A stretch of 64,000 bases of DNA. Origin: Flavobacterium nackdongense (lineage in GTDB: Bacteria; Bacteroidota; Bacteroidia; Flavobacteriales; Flavobacteriaceae). The position numbers and the translations under genes were made by a program. The stretch spans positions 1,798,001-1,862,000 of the forward strand of contig NZ_CP037933.1 in the NCBI RefSeq assembly GCF_004355225.1, in the 5' to 3' direction. The notes below the pieces were generated by a model. That model had not been told where the DNA came from. It ran no database searches and saw nothing but the letters and a program-made list of their open reading frames with translations. This document shows, in pieces, positions 15,717-22,830 of this stretch; within the stretch, counting starts at the first letter, position 1, and each line of letters starts with the position of its first letter.

Positions 15717-18104
15717 TTAATTCATTGGCACAAAAACCAATTTTGTCGAAGTTCTAATAATTTCTTCCTCGTTCATTTTCATTTTTCTGAACTTGCCAGT
15801 GTTGTACATTTCTGCCTGATCGCTGTAATGTTTGCTGAACGGGTTTCCAGATTGTCCTGTGGGTAAAATACTCATACTATTTTCAATATCCGAAAAATCG
15901 ATTACCCTCCGGGTTGATGGACCGCCTTTTACCTGATACTCGCCAGTATTTGTGAAACTAAAAAACAGGTTATTGATCACTTCTGTCGAACCGGGAACTT
16001 CAAAAGAACCTACATTAAAAACAGCTCTCAAAGCAGCCACTTGCCCCAAAGGATGCTGATGCTCCAAGGTGTGCACCCGATTCCAAGTCCAAGTAGTGAC
16101 TTCCTTCCCCAATTGATTTTCGAGTGCTTTCATCGCTTCGTGAAAGGATTTGTTGAGAATTTCTGTTCTGGTTTCTTTTTTATTTTTAGTAGCAACATCA
16201 TCCCACCAAATGGAGTTTTCATTCTTGCTTTGTGCCTCAATAATTTGTTTGGCACTATGTGTACTGAGCAGCATATTAAAGTCCGTTTCGCCTAATTCGT
16301 CTTGAAATGTATTTTTCAAATAGTGGTAAATCCATTTCTGGTAAATTGTAGGTGCACTATCATTTAAATTATTGGAACCTTTCCATCTTTTCAAAATCGA
16401 AACTGCTTGCTTTTCATTTTCTGACAAAGTTTTTGCATCCAATACCATAATCAAATTAGCCGCAATACTTGGCGCAATTGAAGAGGTGTTATCATTCATC
16501 ATTTTCTCCACCTTTTCTTTAGTCCAATCGCTTTTGGGTTGCAATAATTCTGAAATTCGCTTGGCTCGGTCTTGAGGCAAATAATACCCGGGATACAAAT
16601 AGCCTTCAACTGCTTCGGGCTGATTATTCGCAGAGTAAATGTAATTCCAACTTGGATTGATGGCGTGCGGATTTTTAGAAAAATCTAGGAACTCTTTTTG
16701 GTCATCGATGCCATTGGCGCCATTCATAATAAAATTTGGATTGACCGATTTGTCCAATTTATAAAGTTTGCCCGAAGTGTTCCAAGCAATATTTCCTTTG
16801 GCATCGCCATACATAATATTCAATCCTGGCGCGGCTATTAGTGCAACTCCATTTCTAAAATTCTCTAAATTACTAGCGTGAGAAAGCGCAAAAACCGCTT
16901 CGAGTATCTGATTTTTTTGCTGAGTATAAATCCAAGACATCGCAACGGGTTTCGTGCCCTTGATTCCGTCTAATACATCATTCACAATAGGGCCGTGTTG
17001 GGTTTCTCGCACTTCTAAAACCAAATCGGAACTATCTTTTATCTTAATAGTTTCTTGTCGAATGGTGAAATTTTGGAATCCAGTGGCGGATTTGTATTGG
17101 TTTTGATTATTTGGATTTGTCTCTTCTTGAAACAAATCGAGATCGTCATTTTCGAACATGGTCAACCCATAAGCATATTCGCGATTGTGTGCCAAAAGTG
17201 GAAAAGGCGTTCCAGCCAAATAATAGCCATATATTTCATAATCAGGCACGACAAGATGCGCTTCGTACCAAGTGCAAGGTTGCGAAAAAGCAATATGCGG
17301 ATCATTGGCAAAAATTACTTTACCGTTTTTCGTTTTCTCGGGTGCAATAACCCAACTGTTGCTTCCAATAAAAGCAGGAACTGGCGAATTATCGAGCAAA
17401 CTGGCTACCGCCTTCGAAATTTCGGCATATTCTATTGCTCTTCCGTCGAAGTTTTTGATTTGAGTGATGCCCAATGAACCGTCTAAACCAAAATCTTTCA
17501 GATATTCCGGACCTAATTTATTTCGAATATCGGTCAATAATGGATCTGTTTTTTGAGCCATTGCAAAACTAAAAGCCATATATCCGAAAATGTTATAGAC
17601 ATCTTTCAAAGTGAATTTATCTTTCTTCAAACCCAATACCTGAAATTCAACAGGTGTTTTCCCTTCTTCCATATACTGATTGATGCCATCAATATAGGCC
17701 ATTCCCAGCTGATAGGCTTCGGATTTTTTGTCTAATTGGGCGATTGCATTTTCGGAATTTTCATCGATACCCAAACCGGCAAAGAATTGATCCGTTTTTA
17801 CTAATTTCGAACCAAACATTTCCGAAAGTCTCCCGGGAGCTATGCGACGTAACAATTCCATTTGCCACAATCGATCTTGAGCGTGAACATATCCCAAAGC
17901 GATCATCGCGTCTTTTTGAGAATTGGCGTAAATGTGCGGAACCCCAAAATCATCAAAATACACGGTGGTTTCTTTTTGAATGTTTTTGAGTTTTTGCTCT
18001 CCTTCATAGGTTGGTTTCGCGTAGAAATAGTATAAGACCAATGCCAGAACCACTATTAAAATCAAGCTTAGGACAGCAAGAAGAACTTTTTTAAGTATTT
18101 TCAT
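15717..18104 (-). CDS. Penicillin acylase family protein (S45 N-terminal nucleophile hydrolase)
   Basis: 795 residues. An N-terminal membrane helix (about 6-29) acts as signal or anchor, so the enzyme is exported. The family self-cleaves before a catalytic Ser: here IGSNSWVIAPEKT (about residue 248) supplies the Ser-Asn-x-Trp motif, followed by NDPHIAFSQPCTWYEAHL, typical of the beta chain. Other hallmarks are GYVHAQDRLWQMELLRR near residue 73 and WTWNRVHTLEHQHPLG near residue 690. It hydrolyses amide bonds of acylated compounds; homoserine lactones, beta-lactams or peptides are all possible. The physiological substrate is unknown. Confidence 0.9.
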   Translation of the reverse strand: MKILKKVLLAVLSLILIVVLALVLYYFYAKPTYEGEQKLKNIQKETTVYFDDFGVPHIYANSQKDAMIALGYVHAQDRLWQMELLRRIAPGRLSEMFGSKLVKTDQFFAGLGIDENSENAIAQLDKKSEAYQLGMAYIDGINQYMEEGKTPVEFQVLGLKKDKFTLKDVYNIFGYMAFSFAMAQKTDPLLTDIRNKLGPEYLKDFGLDGSLGITQIKNFDGRAIEYAEISKAVASLLDNSPVPAFIGSNSWVIAPEKTKNGKVIFANDPHIAFSQPCTWYEAHLVVPDYEIYGYYLAGTPFPLLAHNREYAYGLTMFENDDLDLFQEETNPNNQNQYKSATGFQNFTIRQETIKIKDSSDLVLEVRETQHGPIVNDVLDGIKGTKPVAMSWIYTQQKNQILEAVFALSHASNLENFRNGVALIAAPGLNIMYGDAKGNIAWNTSGKLYKLDKSVNPNFIMNGANGIDDQKEFLDFSKNPHAINPSWNYIYSANNQPEAVEGYLYPGYYLPQDRAKRISELLQPKSDWTKEKVEKMMNDNTSSIAPSIAANLIMVLDAKTLSENEKQAVSILKRWKGSNNLNDSAPTIYQKWIYHYLKNTFQDELGETDFNMLLSTHSAKQIIEAQSKNENSIWWDDVATKNKKETRTEILNKSFHEAMKALENQLGKEVTTWTWNRVHTLEHQHPLGQVAALRAVFNVGSFEVPGSTEVINNLFFSFTNTGEYQVKGGPSTRRVIDFSDIENSMSILPTGQSGNPFSKHYSDQAEMYNTGKFRKMKMNEEEIIRTSTKLVFVPMN

Positions 18105-18220
18105 TTTTAAACCATTAGAAAAACAAATATATAAGATTTACGGTAGTTTGACTAATTAATTTGGGAGAGCCAAGAATGCAATATTTGGGTTGAATTTATT
18201 TTTTGTTTAATATATTTTTT

Positions 18221-18246
18221 ATTTTGTTAAACAAAATATATCTTTG
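18221..18246 (+). promoter_or_regulatory. Promoter with palindromic operator candidate upstream of the flavin reductase
   Basis: ATTTTGTT-A-AACAAAAT (18221-18237) is a perfect 8-bp inverted repeat with a 1-nt spacer. It is followed directly by a TATCTTTG box (18239-18246), a match to TAnnTTTG. The palindrome would cover the area upstream of the -7 box, as expected for a repressor site. Confidence 0.45.
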
Positions 18247-18263
18247 TCAAAAATACAGGAAGT

Positions 18264-18914
18264 ATGAAAAAAGTTTCTAAAGAAGAAATTTCCAAAATGG
18301 AAAAGGTCGAACGGCTGAATTTAATCAATTCGTGCACGGGATATAAATCGGCAAATCTGATCGCAACAAAATCGGCAGACGGAAAACCGAACGTAGCCAT
18401 ATTTAGTAGCGTAACCCATTTAGGGAGTCAGCCTGCCTTAATTGGTTTCATTATGCGACCAACTACGGTGCCGCGAGATACCTATAAAAACTTGAAGGAA
18501 ACCGGTTTTTTTACTGTGAATCATATTACAGTTGCGATGATTGCGGATGCGCATCATACCTCGGCTAATTATGAATTGGGGATTTCAGAGTTTGACAAAA
18601 CCAATTTGGTCGAAGAATACAAGGAGGCGATTGAAATTCCTTTTGTAAAAGGCAGTCCGGTGCAGTTGTACTGTAAATATATCAATGAATATTTTATCAA
18701 GGAAAATGACACAATTCATGTCATTGCTTCTATCGAAAAGTTGTTTTTCGAAGAAGATTTACTCCACGAAGACGGTTGGTTGCAAATAGACAAAGGCGAT
18801 GTCATTAGTTTGAACGGGCTCGACGGTTACTGCTTGCCAAAATTGGTGGACCGTTTTCAATACGCCCGAAAAGACATACCTACAAAGTCGTTTTTTGACT
18901 CTAAAGCGGACTAG
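18264..18914 (+). CDS. Flavin reductase family protein (FMN-binding split barrel)
   Basis: 216 residues. The N-terminal ATKSADGKPNVAIFSSVTHL and IGFIMRPTTVPRDTYKNLKE, with TGFFTVNHI, fit the flavin reductase-like split-barrel domain, where the conserved R-D-T-Y-N/K-N segment lies near the FMN phosphate. It probably binds FMN and reduces a flavin or another small substrate with NAD(P)H. The gene stands alone, with a palindrome at its promoter suggesting local repression. No regulator gene is adjacent. Confidence 0.8.
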   Translation: MKKVSKEEISKMEKVERLNLINSCTGYKSANLIATKSADGKPNVAIFSSVTHLGSQPALIGFIMRPTTVPRDTYKNLKETGFFTVNHITVAMIADAHHTSANYELGISEFDKTNLVEEYKEAIEIPFVKGSPVQLYCKYINEYFIKENDTIHVIASIEKLFFEEDLLHEDGWLQIDKGDVISLNGLDGYCLPKLVDRFQYARKDIPTKSFFDSKAD

Positions 18915-19063
18915 ACTTGGAGTTGCGTTAGGGATTGCTTGGTCAGTTCGCTCCGCTCGTGTGTAGCGACATCCTTTTGTGAAGTTCAGATGCCAATCGG
19001 GACTAAAAAAGATATAGCAAATAGCCCTCCTGATAGCTATCGAGATTGGGAAACGTCAAAAAA
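18914..19063. repeat. Degenerate interspersed repeat downstream of the flavin reductase
   Basis: This non-coding stretch carries CATCCTTT (18970) and AAAGATATAG (19008), the same pair of words found at 382 and 409, plus GGAGTTGCGTTAGGGATTGC and GATAGCTATCGAGATTGGG. I read it as a second, diverged copy of the element at 371-455. Confidence 0.4.
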
Positions 19064-19087
19064 AATCTCGCCATTGCCGACGAGATT
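19064..19087 (-). terminator. Intrinsic terminator of queA
   Basis: On the minus strand AATCTCG TCGGCAATGG CGAGATT forms a 7-bp stem followed by eight T. It starts 26 bp after the queA stop. Confidence 0.8.
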
Positions 19088-19112
19088 CTTCAAAAATATT
19101 TTATACTACTAT

Positions 19113-20162
19113 TTATATAATCAACATCGCATCGCCGTAGGAATAGAATTTGTATCCTTCTTTGATGGCTTCATCATAGGCACGTCTCATTAAATCATGT
19201 CCGCAAAAAGCAGAAATCATCATTAATAAAGTTGATTTTGGTGTGTGAAAATTGGTAATCATACAAGTGGCCACGCTAAAATCGTGTGGAGGGAAAATGA
19301 ATTTATTGGTCCATCCGTCATAAGGATTTAGTGTTTTTTGTGAAGAAACCGAGCTTTCGATCGCGCGCATGGAGGTTGTTCCCACGGCACAAACACGATT
19401 TCTTGTCATTTTTGCGGCGTTTACAATTTCGCAGGCTTCAGGAGTGATTTTCAACTCTTCCGAATCCATTTTGTGTTTGGATAAATCTTCTACTTCTACA
19501 GGATTGAAAGTTCCTAAACCTACGTGAAGTGTTACTTCGGCAAATTTTACTCCTTTTATTTCAAGTCGTTTTAATAAATGTTTTGAAAAGTGTAAACCAG
19601 CAGTTGGTGCTGCTACAGCGCCTTCTTCTTTAGCATAAATCGTTTGATAACGCTCGGCATCTTCAGGAGTTACTTCACGGTTGATGTATTTCGGGATTGG
19701 AGTTTCTCCTAATTCTGTCAATTTGTTTCTGAATTCATCATAAGACCCATCATACAGAAAACGCAAAGTTCGACCGCGCGAGGTGGTATTGTCAATTACT
19801 TCGGCAACCAATGAATCGTCATCACCAAAATACAATTTGTTTCCAATACGAATTTTACGAGCTGGATCGACCAATACATCCCAAAGTCGTTGTTCTGCAT
19901 TGAGTTCTCTAAGTAAAAAAACCTCGATTCTGGCTCCTGTTTTTTCTTTGTTTCCATACAAACGGGCTGGAAAAACCTTAGTATTGTTTAGAATCATAAC
20001 ATCCCCTTCGTCAAAATAATCGATAACATCCTTGAACATTTTGTGTTCAATAGTCTGTTTTTTACGATCGATAACCATTAATCGTGACTCATCACGGTTT
20101 TCGGCTGGATATTCTGCAAGAAGTTCTTTTGGTAAATGGAATTGAAAATGTGATAATTTCAT
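19113..20162 (-). CDS. queA: S-adenosylmethionine:tRNA ribosyltransferase-isomerase
   Basis: 349 residues, the usual length. It transfers and isomerises the ribosyl of SAM to preQ1-modified tRNA, making epoxyqueuosine. Typical features are [20 protein letters not shown] at the N-terminus, [27 protein letters not shown] and [10 protein letters not shown]. It joins queE (6793-7425) as the second queuosine gene in the window, but they are not in one operon. The upstream 150 bp contain short GAAGTTAGAAGT-type micro-repeats and nothing that looks like a riboswitch. Confidence 0.95.
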   Translation of the reverse strand: MKLSHFQFHLPKELLAEYPAENRDESRLMVIDRKKQTIEHKMFKDVIDYFDEGDVMILNNTKVFPARLYGNKEKTGARIEVFLLRELNAEQRLWDVLVDPARKIRIGNKLYFGDDDSLVAEVIDNTTSRGRTLRFLYDGSYDEFRNKLTELGETPIPKYINREVTPEDAERYQTIYAKEEGAVAAPTAGLHFSKHLLKRLEIKGVKFAEVTLHVGLGTFNPVEVEDLSKHKMDSEELKITPEACEIVNAAKMTRNRVCAVGTTSMRAIESSVSSQKTLNPYDGWTNKFIFPPHDFSVATCMITNFHTPKSTLLMMISAFCGHDLMRRAYDEAIKEGYKFYSYGDAMLII

Positions 20163-20312
20163 TTGATAAAATTAGAAGTTAGAAGTCGGAAGTTGGAAGT
20201 TTTTGATGCTTCAACTTCAAACGGTTGCAAATATACGATGGTGAGATAGGTGTTGTCAAGTGTTTTGCTGTTTATTTTCATTTTCACCACAAAGACGCCA
20301 AGTCCCGAAGTT
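20163..20312. repeat. Micro-repeat-rich gap between queA and aroA
   Basis: Contains TTAGAAGTTAGAAGTCGGAA and GGAAGTTGGAAG (20161-20200), the same purine-rich motif found inside aroA near 21395-21420, and CACCACAAAGACGCCAAG (20284-20301). No gene is supported. Confidence 0.4.
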
Positions 20313-21596
20313 TTATAATTCGGAAATTTGACCCGAGGCATCGCCGAACGGAGCGCAGCTAAAACCAAGATTTTTTAAATCTTCCCAAAAATCAGGATAG
20401 GATTTTGAAACCACTTCGGCATTTTCGATAATGATAGGCACTTTTAAGGCCAATGGCGCAAATGCCATCGCCATTCTATGGTCGTTATAGGTTGCAATTT
20501 TCACATTCGAATTGATTTCTTTTGTGGCAACAAGTGTTAAACTATCGTTGGTTACCGAAATGTTTGCTCCCAATTTTGTCAATTCGATTCGAAGCGCTTC
20601 CAAACGGTCGGTTTCTTTAATTTTCAGGGTGTGAAGTCCTGTCAAATGGCAACCAATCCCCAAACCAAGACAAGTTACCACAATGGTTTGTGCAATGTCG
20701 GGAGTATTAGCCCCATCCCAGCCTTCCCCATAGGGGAAGGGGTCGTGAACGGCTATTTTTTGAAGGATAATTGAGTTGTTTTCGAAAATAGTTTCAACTC
20801 CTAATTTTTTATAAATTTCGACCAAAGAACTATCACCTTGCAAACTATTTTGTTTATAACTAGACAATGTAATTTGTGTGCCGATTTCAGATAAAGCTAC
20901 TATACTAAAAAAGTAAGAAGCCGAACTCCAATCGGATTCAACTGTCAATAATTTTGGTTCTACTTCTTGTTTTGGATAGACTTTGATTACATTGCCTTCA
21001 AAACTGGTTTGAATATTCAAATCATTCAACAATGCCAAGGTCATTTTGATATAAGGAATAGATGTGATTTCACCCGCCAAAGTCAATTCGATACCGTTTT
21101 CTAATTTTGGGGCGATTAACAATAAGGCAGAAATGTACTGACTGCTCACATTGGCAGGAATACTAACTTTGTCTTTGGTGATTTTTTGTCCTTTGATTCG
21201 AATGGGCGGATAACCATCTTCATTTTCATACGATATTTGCGCTCCTAATTGTCGCAAAGCCTCAACTAAAACTTTTATCGGTCGTTCTTTCATCCTAGAA
21301 GAGCCTGTCAAAACCACTTCGCGTCCTTCATTCACAGCAAAATAGGCGGTAAGAAAACGCATTGCTGTTCCAGCGTGATGAATGTCTATAAGCTGGGAGT
21401 TGGAAATTGGAAGTTGGGAGTCTAAGGACAATGCTTTTTGCATTACTTCGCTGTCATCGGAATTGGAAGTATTGTCCAAAGTAATATTCGGAAATAAAGC
21501 CTGTAACAACAACAGTCTGTTGGTTTCGGATTTTGAGCCGGTTATTGAGATTTCAGATGTAAGATTTAAGATTGCAGATTGCAGATGTAAATTCAT
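20313..21596 (-). CDS. aroA: 3-phosphoshikimate 1-carboxyvinyltransferase (EPSP synthase) with repeat-derived insertions
   Basis: 427 residues from the ATG at 21596; an upstream TTG at 21623 is less likely. It joins shikimate-3-phosphate and PEP in the chorismate pathway. Visible motifs are GSKSETNRLLLLQA near the N-terminus, HHAGTAMRFLTAYFA, GSSRMKERPIKVL, KIKETDRLEAL and YNDHRMAMAFAPLAL. Three stretches look foreign: LDSQLPISNSQL (about 21382-21430), HDPFPYGEGWDGA (about 20707-20745) and the tail CAPFGDASGQISEL. Each is encoded by DNA resembling repeats found elsewhere in the window. The catalytic motifs are intact, so the enzyme is probably active. It is separate from the other aromatic genes at 31349-35471. 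Confidence 0.93.
   Translation of the reverse strand: MNLHLQSAILNLTSEISITGSKSETNRLLLLQALFPNITLDNTSNSDDSEVMQKALSLDSQLPISNSQLIDIHHAGTAMRFLTAYFAVNEGREVVLTGSSRMKERPIKVLVEALRQLGAQISYENEDGYPPIRIKGQKITKDKVSIPANVSSQYISALLLIAPKLENGIELTLAGEITSIPYIKMTLALLNDLNIQTSFEGNVIKVYPKQEVEPKLLTVESDWSSASYFFSIVALSEIGTQITLSSYKQNSLQGDSSLVEIYKKLGVETIFENNSIILQKIAVHDPFPYGEGWDGANTPDIAQTIVVTCLGLGIGCHLTGLHTLKIKETDRLEALRIELTKLGANISVTNDSLTLVATKEINSNVKIATYNDHRMAMAFAPLALKVPIIIENAEVVSKSYPDFWEDLKNLGFSCAPFGDASGQISEL
20707..20747. repeat. GC-rich repeat inserted in frame in aroA
   Basis: GCCCCATCCCAGCCTTCCCC then ATAGGGGAAGGGG is a C-rich/G-rich palindrome of the window-wide family, located within the aroA coding sequence. It encodes about 13 residues (HDPFPYGEGWDGA) just before the conserved NTPDIAQTIVVTCLG block. 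Confidence 0.7.
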
Positions 21597-21719
21597 TTCT
21601 ATTTTTTTGACAACGAAGCGCAAATATAGGCAGAGAAAAACAAAAAATTAAACCATTAAGAAAATTAAGTTGCATTAAGCAAAAATGTATTATTTCTGGT
21701 TTTTTATAAAGCGCTACAT

Positions 21720-22067
21720 TTACTCCCCCTTTGGGGGTTGGGGGGCAAGTTTCTCATTGTTCTTGTGGCGGTCTTTATCACGCACCGATTTCAAGTCCAT
21801 TTTCTTATCGAAAGCGGCTTGTAAATCGATTCCGGTTTGGTTGGCTAGGCATAAAACCACAAAAACCACGTCGGCTAGTTCTTCGCCAAGATCCTTATTT
21901 TTGTCGCTTTCTTTTTCGGATTGTTCGCCGTAACGACGGGCGATAATTCGGGCTACCTCGCCTACTTCTTCGGTCAATTGTGCCATATTGGTGAGTTCGT
22001 TGAAGTAGCGAACGCCGTGTTCTTTGATCCAAGTGTCAACGGCTAGTTGGGAGTTTTTTAGGTTCAT
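21720..22067 (-). CDS. MazG-like nucleotide pyrophosphohydrolase
   Basis: 115 residues, all-alpha NTP pyrophosphatase of the MazG/dUTPase-2 superfamily. The metal-binding ExxE...ExxD pattern is visible as LTEEVGEVAR and DLGEELADVVFVVLCLA. It probably hydrolyses a non-canonical or excess nucleoside triphosphate. The last 9 residues (KLAPQPPKG) and the stop region are encoded by a CCCCC/GGGGG repeat (21722-21748) and are likely not part of the ancestral protein. It is 245 bp from aroA's stop-distal start side, on the same strand. Confidence 0.85.
   Translation of the reverse strand: MNLKNSQLAVDTWIKEHGVRYFNELTNMAQLTEEVGEVARIIARRYGEQSEKESDKNKDLGEELADVVFVVLCLANQTGIDLQAAFDKKMDLKSVRDKDRHKNNEKLAPQPPKGE
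21722..21748. repeat. CCCCC/GGGGG interspersed repeat at the pyrophosphohydrolase C-terminus
   Basis: ACTCCCCCTTTGGGGG followed by TTGGGGGGCAAG belongs to the family also seen at 29274-29300, 29384-29407, 34617-34646 and 44358-44387. It forms the last codons of the gene at 21720-22067. Confidence 0.75.
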
Positions 22068-22081
22068 TTGCTGTTTTTATA

Positions 22082-22114
22082 AAACCCTGTCAGGGTTTTG
22101 AAACCTGACAGGGT
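22082..22114. repeat. RAYT-flanking REP palindrome (3' side)
   Basis: AAACCCTGTCAGGG TTTTGAA ACCTGACAGGGT is a near-perfect inverted repeat beginning 12 bp after the RAYT stop. It has one arm difference relative to the copy on the other side. Confidence 0.88.
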
Positions 22115-22126
22115 GGGTTGTAAAGA

Positions 22127-22741
22127 TTAGTATTCGATTAATAAATTACTAATTTCGTCTAAATTTTGCTGCCGATTGTGGTAAAAAATAAAATTTTCTA
22201 GATCGCCATATAATCCAATAACTTCCTCTCTCCTTAGTTTTGTGGGTTTATCCGAAATTATAGTTTCATATGAAGACCAAGGATATAAACTCATTTGTTT
22301 TACAAAACCATGATGCACTGGATTATTGTGAATATAAAAAATAAGTTGTTGAAAATATTTTTCAGTAGTTACCAATTTTCTTTCAAAAGTAGTTTCAAAT
22401 AAACTCCCAGTTCTATTATAACGCCTATTTATCGACTGAGTATACGCATTGAACAAATGAGAAAACTGTCTTGATGGATCAATAATTTTAGGCTTTTCGG
22501 TCGTTGTGTACGACAATTGACTTTGTTCTATTTCACGTTTTTCTTTGATTCGTACTAAAAGATGAAAATGATTTTTTAATAAGCACCACGCATATGTTTC
22601 GGAGATAGGCTCAATATATTTTGCATACAATCGCAGAAAATGATAGTAATTTTCGTTTTCAAGAAATATGTCGTTCCCATTATTTCCACGATTGTAAATA
22701 TGGTAGTAGTTGCCGTGAATAATTGGTTCCTTAATTTCCAT
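22127..22741 (-). mobile_element. REP-associated tyrosine transposase (RAYT, IS200-like Y1 domain)
   Basis: 204 residues, intact. It belongs to the Y1 HUH single-strand transposases: the HUH motif is HFH at residues 58-60 (LLKNHFHLLVRI), the N-terminal YYHIYNRGNNG is typical, and the C-terminal half has GSLFETTFERK and YIHNNPVHHGFV, where the nearby Tyr residues include the likely catalytic one. RAYTs recognise and mobilise REP palindromes as single strands. Here the gene is bracketed, at 12 and 13 bp, by two AACCCTGTCAGGG/CCCTGACAGGGTT palindromes, and a third copy lies at 15672-15710. RAYTs are usually domesticated single-copy genes. Confidence 0.9.
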
Positions 22742-22754
22742 AGCTTATTTTTTT

Positions 22755-22787
22755 AACCCTGTCAGGGTTTTGAACCCTGACAGGGTT
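22755..22787. repeat. RAYT-flanking REP palindrome (5' side)
   Basis: AACCCTGTCAGGG TTTTGAA CCCTGACAGGGTT is a perfect 13-bp inverted repeat with a 7-nt loop, 13 bp upstream of the RAYT start codon. It shares the TTTTGAA loop with the copy at the other end. Confidence 0.9.
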
Positions 22788-22830
22788 GGCTGTAAACAAA
22801 TATAGAAAATTTAGACGACTAAAATTTATC

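Noticed and set aside
15417..15866. 149-aa open frame on the plus strand
   Set aside because: It runs through the cupin gene in another frame and across the REP palindrome into the antisense of the penicillin acylase gene.
20313..21596. aroA as a pseudogene because of its inserts
   Set aside because: The frame is continuous and all substrate-binding blocks are intact; the inserts are in frame.
22127..22741. Complete IS200/IS605 insertion sequence
   Set aside because: The gene is of the RAYT type and is flanked by REP palindromes; there is no tnpB, and typical IS200 ends are not visible.
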